Below, piece after piece: positions 43,393 to 55,014 of a stretch of DNA of 64,000 nt. How positions within the stretch are numbered: position 1 is the first letter of the stretch; each line of letters opens with the position of its first letter. A program made the position numbers and the translations under genes. The notes under the pieces are model-generated. The model was not told where the DNA came from, did no database searches, and worked only from the letters and a program-made list of their open reading frames with translations. The DNA is from Knufia peltigerae (lineage: Eukaryota; Ascomycota; Eurotiomycetes; Chaetothyriales; Trichomeriaceae), in assembly GCA_030247855.1 (NCBI GenBank), contig JAPDRN010000001.1, forward strand, positions 496,001 through 560,000. Direction: 5' to 3'.

Positions 43393-44009
43393 CTTCGGTT
43401 GATGTTAACGTTCTCGATTGATGGACTCGTAGGGACCCTAGAGTTGATTTGCTTCCGCCGTAACAGATCACTCTGTTCACCGTAGCACAGACAGACGTGG
43501 ACGCTGACAAGGTTGGCTGCACAAGTTACGTCTGCAATTGCATGATGCCGATGCGTTCGGAAGCTTGAACGCCAAGGCTGCGTGACACTATGAGCCTTAT
43601 GAGTGACCGTATGATATTGGAGACGTTACTGGTTCACCGTAATGAGAGGATATCTGCACGTGATATCAAGTCTGACAAGAATACGCGGCGTGAACTAGTG
43701 GTAGAATTCTGTGTCAGACAAAATGAATTTATTCTAAGCAGAGGGCGCGGAGCGAGTTGGGCATGTAAAGTTACAGTTGTCCCGCAAAGTTGTCTCTACA
43801 TGTGTCGTGACCTTTGCGACAGTTAACCTTTTTCAGTATTGAATCTACCATGGATTTGCGCAGGCTGCCGTCTTAATGCTAAAGGGTTTATTCATTTCTT
43901 TGCACTCATATGGGGACGACGCGAAATCATATATAACTCCCCCGATCTTCTTCTTCACACGATGACCACGGATCTTTGCCCTCTCTCACCACAACCTCGC
44001 TGAACCACC
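43393..44009. other. Divergent promoter region (complex I subunit / CAF1)
   Basis: 617 bp. On the CAF1 side TATATAAC at 43930-43937 is a likely TATA box, followed by CT-rich DNA leading to the ATG. No other gene seen. Confidence 0.6.
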
Positions 44010-45446
44010 ATGGCTCCCCGGTATGGGAATCAACCATATCACATCCAACAGAATCATCTCCAGTCGCACCAGCATGGCGCGCTCCCTCCTCCGACCCATC
44101 TTGGTACACCCTCATTTGGCGCAGCCGGATCGTCCAGTGCAAGCCCGTTCGCTCTAGCTGGCAACCTCAACAATGGCTTCGATCGCAACATGCTGGACGG
44201 AGGGCTATTGCCTAGCCAGATGGCACAAATGGGTTTCCCCAGAGGAGGACCAGTCCAAGGGCACCAAAACTACGATGGTCTAGGTGCACCTTTGGAGAAC
44301 AAGGACGATGCTCGAATTCGCAATGTCTGGAAACACAACTTGAAGGAAGAGATGGCTACGCTCCGACAACTTGTCGACTCGTATCCATATATTGCAATGG
44401 TGCGCAACATCCTTGAGATTTTTTACTAGGCTGATACTGACACCATTTTGTAGGACACTGAATTCCCCGGCATCGTTGCGAGACCTATCGGCCAGTTCAC
44501 TACCAAAGCAGATTACCATTATCAAACGCTTCGCTGCAACGTGGATTTGTTGAAGATGATACAACTCGGAATCACACTATTCAAGCCGGATGGCAGTATT
44601 CCACCCCCCGATGCGGTCGCACCAAGCAAATCACAATTTCACTCGAACCCTCTCCCTACACCTTGCACCTGGCAGTTCAACTTCAGATTTTCGTTGGAAA
44701 CAGACATGTATGCTAGAGAATCGACACAGATGCTCACAAAAGCTGGGATCGATTTTGACAAACATGCCAAGCACGGCATAGAACCAGAAGATTTTGGATC
44801 CCTTCTGATCAGCTCTGGCATGGTCCTGGATCCTGACGTTCACTGGATCTCCTTCCACTCTGGCTACGACTTTGGTTACCTCATGAAATTGATGATCTGC
44901 AAACCACTTCCCGAAGATGAAGCCCAGTTCCACAAATACCTCGAGAAGTTCTTCCCGTCGCTTTTCGACATCAAATTCATGCTCAAGCATGCGGGTGTTA
45001 GAGGACAAGTCAACAGCGGTCAAGCGCTGACGCAAGAGGCCGCCATGATGGTGCAACGAATCATGACCAAATCTGGACTACAGGACATTGCCGAAGAACT
45101 CGCAGTGGCGCGGATCGGCCAGGCACACCAGGCTGGGTCAGACTCCTTGCTTACTGGGCAGGTGTACTTCAAGATGAAGGAGAAGATCTTCAACGGGGTC
45201 ATCGAAGAAGACAAATACCGGCTCCAAGTTTGGGGCTTGAATGCACAAATGCCCACCGGCGGTGTCAGCGCTCCCAACATGAATGGCGCCACCTTCTACA
45301 ACCACAACGGAACACCGTCGACTCCCCAGACCGGCAACATCGGCATGGCAGGCTCTTCGCACACACCGGTGCCTCACGGCGGCATGATGGGAAGCATCAC
45401 ACCCGGGGGCTTCGGAAATTTCTCATACTCAAAGACGATAAGTTAG
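44010..45446 (+). CDS. POP2: CCR4-NOT deadenylase subunit Caf1/Pop2
   Basis: Exons 44010-44399 and 44454-45446, 460 residues, with a 54-bp intron in phase 0. The exonuclease keeps the DEDD residues: Asp and Glu in DTEFPGIVARP (from residue 131), Asp in FHSGYDFGYLMKL (about 262) and Asp in HQAGSDSLLT (about 355). Thus it is likely catalytically active, removing poly(A) tails in the cytoplasm with Ccr4. Before the domain there is a ~95-residue Gln/Gly/Pro-rich N terminus that also occurs in other filamentous fungi. After it a ~85-residue Gly/Ser/Thr/Pro-rich tail (PHGGMMGSITPGGFGNF) is likely disordered. Confidence 0.95.
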
Positions 45447-47702
45447 GATCCTTTCACGGGCGATGAGCAGGAAATGGATCCGGCTCCGCATTATCGAGTT
45501 GCGGAGTTGGCGCGTGTGGTAGACTGGAAGGCGCTTCAGAAGGAAATAGTGGGCAAAAAGCAGGTACCTCCCCCAAAGGGCCGGAATTAGCGTTTCATGC
45601 GTCTTGGTCGTGGTCGTGGTTATCGGCGTGGAACTTGGCCGGGTATTTGCCGTGGGACTCGGGCTGTCAATGGACACTCGGTCTCTGTAAATCGTGGTCG
45701 TCGTGACCTGGATACTTCTTCTTTTTGATCGAACGGTCATCATCAGCAAAACGTTTCCTCAAATGACAGCGTTGCCGCAAAAAAAAAGAAGACTTGTGTC
45801 AATGACTTCCCATGAAATGGCAGACCGGAGGGGGCCAACATGCGGCATCTGTGTATATGAATAGTTTGAGTGTTTTTAAGTTTTGATTTACAGCGTTGTG
45901 TTTTCTAATTTTCAAATTGTAACAATTGAAGACAGAACCGTTCACTCTCGAGCTTCAGTTCTTCCCATTTTTGTTTTCCCAGTATGAACTCGCCCCTGCG
46001 TTGGACTTGTTGCCAACATGTAATCGATGTTTCTGGGAACACGATGAGGCGTAGTAGTATTTCAAAGCAATGGAAATTAACCGGTGTGGAAGTTTGGGGG
46101 GATACGAGATGGTTTGGTCGATAGTATTATGATATCAATATCGTATATGTACAGATCAGGATTAGTATGTACATACTCATACATAAACATGTGAAGTCTG
46201 TCGAGAGATCGTTGTTCCAATCATTCCTTGTTGAGGATACAAAGTTTGCAAAATGCCGCCAATCCCGTTTGCTGGTTCGCTCGCTAATAGTACAAAACCC
46301 GTCCCTTCATGCTCATCGTTGAAAAACCATAGGTCACCTAGTGGTAATCGCAGAGCAAAAGTGCCACCATTTCAATGCCGTCAGGGAAATCGGACAAACC
46401 ATATCTCTCGAGAGAGCGTCGCTGGGTCTCGTTGGACGCGTATTGTTCAACGACCGAAAATCATACCGGGATGCCAACTCGTTCTTCTCTCGCCCTGGGC
46501 TTCTGCGTCACTGCTCCGTCTTCTCTCGCCGGCGACGCCATTACTACTCGTACTGTTTCGGTTTGCTGTGGACGTCGTGGTGGTCTGTTGCTCACCATCA
46601 TCATTGCCCACTTGGGATCTGTGAAAGTGCGGTCTCCTCAATGGGACGTCGTAGATCCTCGGCGGCGCGCCTGGCTCGTCCGTCGGGAGGAGAAAGTCGG
46701 GAATGTATTTTTTGATTTGCATTTTTTTTTAGGTAATTGTGTATCGATACCTCTGATATGGCACACAAAAGGTCAAGGTAGGATCGAACCTCTCTCTTTC
46801 TTTCTTGTCAGGGTTGTGGTTCAAGTGTACAACTATGTATGTCCCGTATTGTGTTCCAGGACGTTTTTTATTGTGGTCGGTGATGATGTGAAAAAACAAG
46901 TTCAAGGCAAAAGGGCCAACACAAAGGGGGTCACATATATATATGCATCACCATGTCAAGGATCTCATGCCTCTAACAAGAAAAACGTGCTGTGTCCGTA
47001 CGGAATGCATGAACAACAGAAGATTTGCGTCATCTTTACACGCCCTGCGTCGTGACCCGTAGGAAAAGAAAGCAAGTAAATATCGCTCACACTTTGTTCA
47101 GCCGAGCGGATTGCGCAATTCCTTTCCCTTTGGAAAGGACATGAATAGTATCGATATCAACCTGAAGATCGAGCATGTGAGAGTCTTTTTTTTTCTCCTC
47201 TTGGTCAGGCCTAGCGAGACCCTTGGAAAGGAAGATCGCTGACAAAGGACTTTGAAAAAAGGGCGCAATCCGGACTGTATTGAGAGGTTTTTACTGATAA
47301 GGTGAAATTTCCCAGGCAAATGGTGGATATGACGTCAAGGAAATTCATTCCTCACTGAGAAATGCGCAGCCTTGCTCAGCCTCGTGCCTGAAGGGCGGAT
47401 GCGTTTGTGCGAGTATTCAAAAGCAAAAATTTCAAGATCACTTTATTATTAGTTGTCTATTTAGGTAGGACGGTATAGTCCACTGAGGAACGTCCTGAAT
47501 CTATTCTATTCACTCCGGGGTCAATGCCCTGATCGGAACGCCATGGTCGCACGGAATGCCCGGTAGATCTCCTCTCGCGTTGTAGTCGTATCATAGACAG
47601 GCTGCGAGTGCTACGTAGCAAGGAGTGGCATCTCTTTGGCGTATGCGAGACAGCAACTTCGATACTTCCCCGATCACAATTAAGAATCACATGGCCGCCC
47701 TC
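45447..47702. other. Long convergent intergenic region
   Basis: 2.26 kb between the 3' ends of CAF1 and the 5-phosphatase gene. It contains open frames without recognisable domains (for example 46375-47055), AT-rich stretches and one copy of CTCAGCCTCGT at 47375-47385. An unrecognised non-coding RNA cannot be excluded. Confidence 0.5.
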
Positions 47703-50700
47703 CTAAGGTTGCCTCATGTCGAGGAATGACTCGAGTACTCTCTTCTTCCGCGCGTCCAAGACCTTCTTGTCCCTGCCCTTGAGTTTGTCGTCGTTCTCCG
47801 AGCGGATGACAATGGGTGCGAATATCTCCACAATCGAATCAACAAGCTTGCTTCGTCGTTCTGGATCAGCAGCATCTTGCTCTGTTCCGGTGGCTGATAC
47901 CGAGGAGATACTCTGGGTCCGTCGACGGCGGAGAGCAGAAAACAACCCTTTCTTGCCCGGCAGTGCTTCCTCTGAGTATATTGACGGTTCTTTCCCCGAT
48001 TCAGAAGACATGGTTGACGCTCGTGAGCGTCTTGAAGGGTCAGGAGAGGTCGAATGTGTAATTGGGCCAGAAATTGGGATCCCGCAAGGGACAAGTTCAT
48101 TGATGAGCCGGGTCAACAAGAACGTAATGAACGTGAAAGACACGCTGTGGATGGGATGATGCGACAAGGGATCCATGATCATATCTTGAAGGCCTTCTGG
48201 TTGAGACTGGACCTTCGCTTTTTCCATGCTTGACAGGCGACGTTCAACCTCGGACCACACCTCTGCAGGGATAATGCCGTCTTGCAAAGACTGGAGGAAC
48301 GATACCAATACCTCGACCAGGACTTCCAGTCTTACAATACAGGGCACGTCAGCGTGGAGACTGGCTTCGAGTGGACTTGCTGTGTCAAGTGCCTCACGGA
48401 CTGATGCTAGCATATCTGAACGCTCATCGCCTTCATGGAAGGTCCAGGTTTCCTTGTAGAACGGCCAATAGATGCCCACATTCTCATATTGCCAAGGTGG
48501 AGTGTCCCGGTCATGAAGCATTCCCCATTCTGCAACCGAGCGTTCGACATATACAGGAATGATTTCGGTAAGAACATACAGCTCCTTAGGCGCAGAGTGT
48601 TGTCCTGCAAAAGCCTGATCATTGTGTCCTGAATATGTTCGCAGCTGCAGTTTACGTGCACCGCCCTCGGGCGCCTGCACCAACTCCCCAAGGTAGCGGA
48701 AGTAGGCAGAGGGTAGCCATGTTCCTTTTACGGGAACGAAATGATCCCGTCCATTCTCGATTCTAAGCACCAATATGTCATCAAGTTCCTCCTCTCCCCA
48801 GTTCAGTGCTTTCACTAGCTCGCCTTCAGTGATGTCGACTATCAGTTCGACTGTTGTTGTTTCCCCAGGAAGTAGGCTCATAGGTCCTCTCGGGTCATGG
48901 CGGCCTTTGACTGGCTGTTGCATTATCTCTGGATCGGCCCTCACTTCCAGCCATGGTGGTGCTATTGAAGCCTCATTCTCTGGTCCCGCAGGCCGCTCGA
49001 CAAAAGAAAAGGACGCTGTGATCTGTCCAGTGTTTGCTACGGTGATCGCCCTCGTCTTTCTCAAAGCATAACGAACATCACCGAAGCTTACGGCATTCAT
49101 GTCTGCCGAACCGTCAGCATTCGAGTTCTGTTCATCGGAGTGGTGATCAACTACCACTGTCAATGCAGGACGGCCTTCGTTCTCGGCTTTGTCAAATTCT
49201 CGAGCCACTTCATGGTGTACTTTCGCTTTCAGCTCCGGTATGACTGCATCGTAAGTCACAGTGAATACAGCATCTAACGGCTTGTGGTCTGAAGATAACA
49301 CCCGTTGGTGCGAGATATAGTTGTTGAGTTCAATCATGTCGCCATAGTCTTCATGCGTACGGACTAACTCGGCGTCATTACGGGCATCGTCACGTTCGTC
49401 GTATTCGTCATAATCATCACCGTAGGCCATACCGTCGGCATCTGGATCATAGTCAAACAAAACATCCTGCTCAGCACTGGCTTGGTCGATCCCGCGAGCT
49501 TTCATGGATTCATCCTTTTTGCGAGCTTCTTCGAGTTGTTTCGCTTTTTCCTCGTACAACTCTATGTCATGACGAGTGCGATAGAGGATACGGTCACACC
49601 AGCTGGGGCTTCTCTTCTTCTCTCCCGAGTCAAACATGCCCACGCTGCCCACGTCGTATTTGTAGGTTGGCAAAAAGTTGATTTCGCCTTCCCGCCAGCC
49701 TTCGTGAAATGCTTTCCGAAGTTTCTGCTGATGTTTAAGCTGGTCATGTGCCAAGAGCGATTGGAGAGTGACATGAAGAGAGGCAGGGTCGGATTTGGGA
49801 TCGAGTGGAGGCTCAGCATCGCTCGCAGTTGCAGGTCTCTCAACATCACTTATCTCATAGTGTGTATTCTCCTGTTTCGAAGAATCACCTGGAGGAGGGC
49901 TCACGTAGCCGAGCTCGCTGTCAATCCGTCGTTTTGACTTGTTCTCCACGTCATATTCGTTTCGAGTGTGCAATAATAACAGCCTTCGAACGTCTTCGCC
50001 TGGAATGTCATCCAGTCGATAGTTCAAATCACCGAACCAAAACCCGAGATCCTCATCGCCAATCTTTTCTTCCCCGCCAAAGGTGCCCTCCCCGTCTGTA
50101 CTGACAGGCGCAAATCGAGTACGATTTAGGATCTGAGTTGTGTCCCATATACGGCGATTCAAGGCAGTCAGGTCAGCTCCTGCCGCCAGATGGCAATTGA
50201 CAAAGCACAGGCGCGTCGACTCAGCCAGCATGAGTCTGGCCGAGACTGCACCTTTGTTCCCGAGATAACCCATCAACCCAGTTCCGACAGACGTTGTGCT
50301 CACGGAGCTGATAGAAGGAGCTACTTCTGGCGAGGCGTAAATCAAGAGAAGTAGCCCGAGAAGCTGCTCTTCTGCAACCTTCTTATAACCACGGGGAAGA
50401 GCTCGTTTCAAGGCTCGTTTCCACTTTTTGCCAGGATTGGGATCAGTGTATGGCCGAATTGCTTCGGTCATGGAAGACACATCAATGACCTCTTGTAGCC
50501 CCAGGACGTACAGGTCAATGTCTTCACCATTGGGCTCGCCTGGCACATCGTGCTTTGGCACGGTGGTCTTCTTTTTCTCGTTCCTGGTACGGGCTTCCTG
50601 AGACTCGATTGACTCAATGTGCTCGTCACTGTCAGAGTCACCATCGTCGTCATCGTCGAGGTTTGCGCCAGACAAATTTTGAGACAGACCCCTCACTCCG

Positions 50701-50996
50701 TTACCTCCAATAAACCAGGCGCCTAAGTCCTTCTCTGTGCCACTGATCGAGGCCACATTCCAGCTACCAATCTTGATTTTCATCGACCTCTTCCGGACAT
50801 AATCACTCTTGCGAGCGCGGACGGCGGCAGACAGCGACTGAGGTGCTATAAACCGAGCATCTTGAGCATTTGGCGATGATGGATAAGCACCTGGTGGTGC
50901 TCCATGCTGAGACGGCTTCAGTCCCCAAGGATCTGAGGACTTCCATGGCTCAGGGGAGAGTCTGCTTCCATCAGACTTGTCGGGTTTTAAGGACAT
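47703..50996 (-). CDS. Type II inositol polyphosphate 5-phosphatase (OCRL/INPP5B-like)
   Basis: Single exon of 1097 residues from an ATG. The catalytic domain (about residues 73-580) has WNVASISG, LGLQEV, MGYLGNKGAVSARL, FVNCHLAAG, GDLNYRLDDI, PSWCDRILYRT and SSDHKPLDAVF, so all signature motifs of Mg-dependent 5-phosphatases are intact. An acidic insert (DDDDDGDSDSDEHIES) interrupts the early part of the domain, and a second (residues ~505-545) is rich in Asp/Glu. An ASH-type beta domain follows (about 640-765, ITVANTGQITASF), then a RhoGAP-like helical region (about 800-985) with a long Ser/Arg insert before a final helix. This order (5-phosphatase, ASH, RhoGAP-like) matches OCRL, which removes the 5-phosphate of PI(4,5)P2 on endomembranes. 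Confidence 0.92.
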   Translation of the reverse strand: MSLKPDKSDGSRLSPEPWKSSDPWGLKPSQHGAPPGAYPSSPNAQDARFIAPQSLSAAVRARKSDYVRKRSMKIKIGSWNVASISGTEKDLGAWFIGGNGVRGLSQNLSGANLDDDDDGDSDSDEHIESIESQEARTRNEKKKTTVPKHDVPGEPNGEDIDLYVLGLQEVIDVSSMTEAIRPYTDPNPGKKWKRALKRALPRGYKKVAEEQLLGLLLLIYASPEVAPSISSVSTTSVGTGLMGYLGNKGAVSARLMLAESTRLCFVNCHLAAGADLTALNRRIWDTTQILNRTRFAPVSTDGEGTFGGEEKIGDEDLGFWFGDLNYRLDDIPGEDVRRLLLLHTRNEYDVENKSKRRIDSELGYVSPPPGDSSKQENTHYEISDVERPATASDAEPPLDPKSDPASLHVTLQSLLAHDQLKHQQKLRKAFHEGWREGEINFLPTYKYDVGSVGMFDSGEKKRSPSWCDRILYRTRHDIELYEEKAKQLEEARKKDESMKARGIDQASAEQDVLFDYDPDADGMAYGDDYDEYDERDDARNDAELVRTHEDYGDMIELNNYISHQRVLSSDHKPLDAVFTVTYDAVIPELKAKVHHEVAREFDKAENEGRPALTVVVDHHSDEQNSNADGSADMNAVSFGDVRYALRKTRAITVANTGQITASFSFVERPAGPENEASIAPPWLEVRADPEIMQQPVKGRHDPRGPMSLLPGETTTVELIVDITEGELVKALNWGEEELDDILVLRIENGRDHFVPVKGTWLPSAYFRYLGELVQAPEGGARKLQLRTYSGHNDQAFAGQHSAPKELYVLTEIIPVYVERSVAEWGMLHDRDTPPWQYENVGIYWPFYKETWTFHEGDERSDMLASVREALDTASPLEASLHADVPCIVRLEVLVEVLVSFLQSLQDGIIPAEVWSEVERRLSSMEKAKVQSQPEGLQDMIMDPLSHHPIHSVSFTFITFLLTRLINELVPCGIPISGPITHSTSPDPSRRSRASTMSSESGKEPSIYSEEALPGKKGLFSALRRRRTQSISSVSATGTEQDAADPERRSKLVDSIVEIFAPIVIRSENDDKLKGRDKKVLDARKKRVLESFLDMRQP

Positions 50997-51719
50997 TGCT
51001 GTCTAACAAGGGATTGTTCCCTAGAGAAGCTCTTTTCCACAATCACAAAGCGCCTCGTGCATTAGCTCATGACCGCCAAGGGAGTCCGTTTGGTGGCGGG
51101 CAGCTTAGCATTGCATGAAGCTGTAAATCAGCAACTTAAGGTCACCATACATGATAGAAAGAATGCTGGATGGGATGTTGTGCTGCTTTTTTACATGGTC
51201 AATGATGCATGGTCGCGTGGACTTTTTAATTCAATTAATTCAATTAATGACATGCTGTTTGGCAGATGGAGTTCGGGATGCAGTGCACAGCCACCGCCAT
51301 CATGAGGGTGCGTCACGCTGACTCGTTCCTTGATATCTGGGTCAGCAGGCTTTAGCCTTGTCTTGGATAATCAACATGGGCGTGCGTTTGCGCCTGTCAA
51401 GCCTATTTCTTGCACAAGTCTAAGCGAGATTCTTAGGCGCAACGCAGGCATCTTTAGCCAACGCAGGGATTCCTAAGGCACCCCGGCCACTATCTACTTT
51501 AGGCGGCTCTGATCATCGACAAACGACACCAAAAAGCCCGCGCCTTTGCGTCACTGGCTTTCGTCCCGTCCAAACATTCAAACAACAAACCACCATGGAC
51601 TTTTGACAATCGCTTCCATCAGGGCTCCCAGAAACTCTTGAGGCATCTTGATTCCGACCACCATCGTCGCCCACTTCCTCGTTGCACATCATGATCCGGT
51701 GACACATCCTCACACCAAG
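50997..51719. other. Divergent intergenic region (5-phosphatase / HSV2)
   Basis: 723 bp between two start codons. It has a short AATTCAATT direct repeat near 51229 and no clear TATA box. No gene supported. Confidence 0.55.
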
Positions 51720-53058
51720 ATGAATACACGACCCATCATTGACGAGTCCCCTGCATCCATTGCTTTGTCTGCGGCCTTCAACAATGATGCAAGTTGTTTT
51801 GCTGTTGGCCTTGACACAGGCTTCTGTGGTATTTATATGGCTGACAAAGTGTAATGGTGCACATGCTGACCTTGCTGAGTGTTCAACTCCGATCCATGCG
51901 AGTTGAAAGCCTCCAGAGGTACGATCTCTTGGCCTATATTCATTCTCCGACTAAGAACGAACAGACCTTAATGCCGGCATTGGCACTGCGGAAATGCTGG
52001 GGCGGTACAACTATCTGGCACTCGTAGGAGGCGGAAAGAATCCCAGGTGGCCACAAACAAAAGTATGCCGTGGTGCGATTGGAATAACACCCAAAGGGAC
52101 GAGGGGCTGATACACCACCTAGGTCATGATATGGGACGACGCGAAACAGAAGGTTGCGGTCACTCTTGAATTGAAGACTGCAGTCCTCCGTGTCCGACTG
52201 ACAAAATCATGGATTGCGATTGCGATCCAAAATAGCATACACCTGTACAAATTCTCCTCGCCTCCTGAACGAACAGCGATCTTTGAAACTGCGGACAATC
52301 CTTTGGGACTGTGCTGCCTAGGTGCGAGTGTGGTGGCATTTCCAGGTCGCTCGCCGGGTAAAGTACAGTTGGTTGAGCTCGCATCAGGCAATGTTAGTAT
52401 CATCCCGGCGCATACCTCGGCTTTACGAGCCATGGACTTGAGTGCAGATGGACAGCTCCTCGCCACGGCCAGTGAGCAGGGCACCTTGATCCGAGTGTTT
52501 TCGACATCAAACTGTACCAAGATTGCCGAATTACGAAGGGGCGTAGACCCTGCCTACATCTTCAGCATTGCTATTTCTCCGAATTCAAGCATGCTTGCGG
52601 TAACCTCTGACAAGTCGACTCTCCATGTCTTTGATCTCCCCATATCCTCAATCCCACAGCCCGCAAGCCCGAGAAGCGCGCGCCGATCACAATCACCCCA
52701 TGTTCCAGGTGATGAGGAAGGCTCAACGAACCAGAAATGGGGTTTCTTGTCCAAGATCCCGCTACTCCCACGTGTCTTTTCCGACATCTACTCCTTTGCG
52801 TCTGCACATTTCGAAATGGGCGATGAGAACGTAGGGATTAACGGGTCAACCTTATCTTACCTCCCTGCTCTGGGATCGTTACCACATCGGCCACAGAAAG
52901 GAATTCTGGGATGGATTGACAATGCGACTATGATCTGTATCGGCACGGGCCGAGATGCTCGATGGGAACGTTTTAGAGTGGGTGAACGCCCTGGGATCGC
53001 AGATGAAGGTCAGAGATCAGTCTGGAGAGACGGCTGGAGAAAGTATCTCGGAAGCTGA
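51720..53058 (+). CDS. HSV2: PROPPIN beta-propeller protein, Hsv2/Atg18 family
   Basis: Four exons: 51720-51828, 51880-51918, 51965-52062 and 52123-53058, 393 residues. Introns of 51, 46 and 60 bp have donors GTATTT, GTACGA and GTATGC; exon 2 has 39 nt. The protein starts with blade 1 (SAAFNNDASCFAVGLDTGF) and continues GRYNYLALVGGGKNPRWPQT. Blade 5 carries LRRG (about residues 219-222), the Hsv2/WIPI3-4 version of the FRRG motif that binds PI3P and PI(3,5)P2. It is followed by AYIFSIAISPNSSMLAVTSD. A Ser/Pro/Arg-rich loop in blade 6 (about 250-280) corresponds to the membrane-inserting loop. Hsv2-like proteins act in micronucleophagy or autophagosome formation. LRRG argues against Atg18 itself. 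Confidence 0.93.
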
Positions 53059-54118
53059 AAAACTTGATGAACAACGTGAGAAAGACATACTGAGTTGATC
53101 ACGAAGTGCTTACATGCCGAGCACCTCTCGATGAATTGCTCAGTCATAACTCTATCAGAACGCCGTTGCCGCACCTTGGGGAATTGTAGCCGTTGGACAT
53201 GGTAATGAGCATCTCTTCGATAGGTAACTGCTGAGGCCACTTGGAAGAATCACAAGACGACACACCGGCAGTTACGGTGGTCCTTCGCTCGAGCAATGCG
53301 CATGCTCCACTCGAACTGATATGATGGTTTTGTGCCTTGAAAGTCCGAATCAGTCGAAAAGATGGCAACAGAGAAACCAACACACGGAGCTCGTTTGGTG
53401 ATGATGAAAAACGTCATCTAAACTCGTGCTTTATGAGCAACAATGACGAGCCTGCTCCTTGCTCAAGACAACCAGATCATTGAAAAGGTTAGAGGAACTG
53501 CTCCGAGTTAGGAGAGGCGGCCTTGGACAGTTTTAAAAGCAGCCGCAAGCATGATTTTCAAAGACCATGAAGGATATGTTGTGCACAATAAGAAGATTGG
53601 GAAAGCGAATTGATATTGACGGTTTGAGGGTTGACGAAGATTTCTGAAATTTCATTGCTATTGTGGACAGTCAGAGCTTCACATCTTTCTCCTAAGTCTT
53701 GTATTCTCGATTACAGGCTTCGATAGAAGATGTGTAGCATCGTTCGAATATATGGATAGCTGATGCTTTTTCCGGACTTCGGCTTTCCGACTCTGGTTTC
53801 TCGAGTCATGACGTGATATAAACATGTTTGCTCGCAGGGACATCTGACCCTTCGGCCAGACAAGGTTGAATTGATATGCGGAGCTTGATATCAAGGTACG
53901 TCAAGACACGTCCGGGGATTGTATTCTAGGCGTCATCATGCCATCTGATGCTCTATTTAGACATATCCAGATGACAATGGTAGGCTGATATGCGAATCAT
54001 TTCTTGCACCCCAACTTGCTCACATTCGACCTACACGAGTGTTATCTCGCAAATTCTTCTCTTCATTTGCTGCCAGAAGAGTCCTTCCTGTTCACAAAGC
54101 CAGGACGCATCGTTGCGT
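53059..54118. other. Intergenic region
   Basis: About 1.06 kb between HSV2 and the NTF2-like gene. An open frame reaches back from the latter to an ATG at 53990 but is poor in composition; otherwise nothing stands out. Confidence 0.5.
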
Positions 54119-55014
54119 ATGAAATCATTGACTCGCCCACATCGAGTGCGTGCGTTCAAGCCGCGAGCGAATCTCGACATCAGCATCGCACGACGACGAA
54201 TTCTTTCCAGGGGTCCTTTCGTCCGCTCATTCGAAACATCGACGACAATGTCCAACCCGTCGGGTGCCCACGTCGACTCGTCGACCAACTTCCCCCAGAA
54301 CGACGGCTCGACGCCGGGAGAGGCGTTCGAGGTCCGTCAAACGTCCAGCTCGGCCGACTGGAAACCCGACCCGTCGAGATCGATCCGTTTGCCGCCGAAC
54401 CGGCAGGCCCTCATGGACGACATCATCGCTCTTTACTCTTGCGAACCCACGGTGGAGCGCGTGAAGCGTTACACCCCTGACTGTGTGTACGACGACCAGT
54501 TTGTTTACGCCAACGACCGGTACAAGATGGCGGGCCAGTGGTTCGCCCTGCCCAAACTGTTCGACGAGAGCAAGAACCTGGGGTACGAGGTCGTCCGCAA
54601 CGACCGGGACCTGATCCAGTTCAAGAACGAACAGAGTTGGACGTTCCGCGGGATCCCCAAGACCGCCGTCATCAATGCCCTGGTGAGTCTGAGTTTGGAT
54701 CCCGACACGCTGGATTCGGACTTTGTCAGGGTCAAGTATCACAAGGACCAGGCGAACGAAAAGGACTATTCCCGTGAGTGATGAATCTCAGAGCAACCCC
54801 AAAAAAATTCCGACCATTCGGCTGACGTGGACTGAACTGCAAATCCCCAGATGAGGGTCTTGGGTTCAATTTCAAAAAGTGGCAGGCAGATAATGTCATG
54901 AAACACATGGACAGTAGGGAGGTCGAACTGTTTGTGGCCGACAAGGACGCCGCAAAGACGGCACCAAACAAGTACGGCGATGGTGTTAGAGATGCGCCAA
55001 AGAAGGATTTTTGA
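54119..55014 (+). CDS. Conserved fungal protein, probable NTF2-like fold, possibly mitochondrial
   Basis: Exons 54119-54773 and 54851-55014, 272 residues, with a 77-bp intron (GTGAGT donor, CCCAG acceptor) joining DYS|HEGLGFNFKKWQADNVMK. Three starts are in frame: 53990, 54119 and 54248. The ATG at 54119 is preferred because it yields an Arg/Ser-rich N terminus (MKSLTRPHRVRAFKPRAN) that could be a mitochondrial presequence; starting at 54248 would give a soluble protein. The core (LMDDIIALYSCEPTVERVKR, then YTPDCVYDDQFVYANDRYKM) resembles SnoaL/NTF2-like small-molecule or scaffold domains. I recognise it only as a conserved uncharacterised fungal family; no catalytic role can be assigned. Confidence 0.75.

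Noticed and set aside
46375..47055. 226-codon frame between CAF1 and the 5-phosphatase
   Set aside because: Composition unlike a protein, overlapping frames of similar length, no family resemblance.
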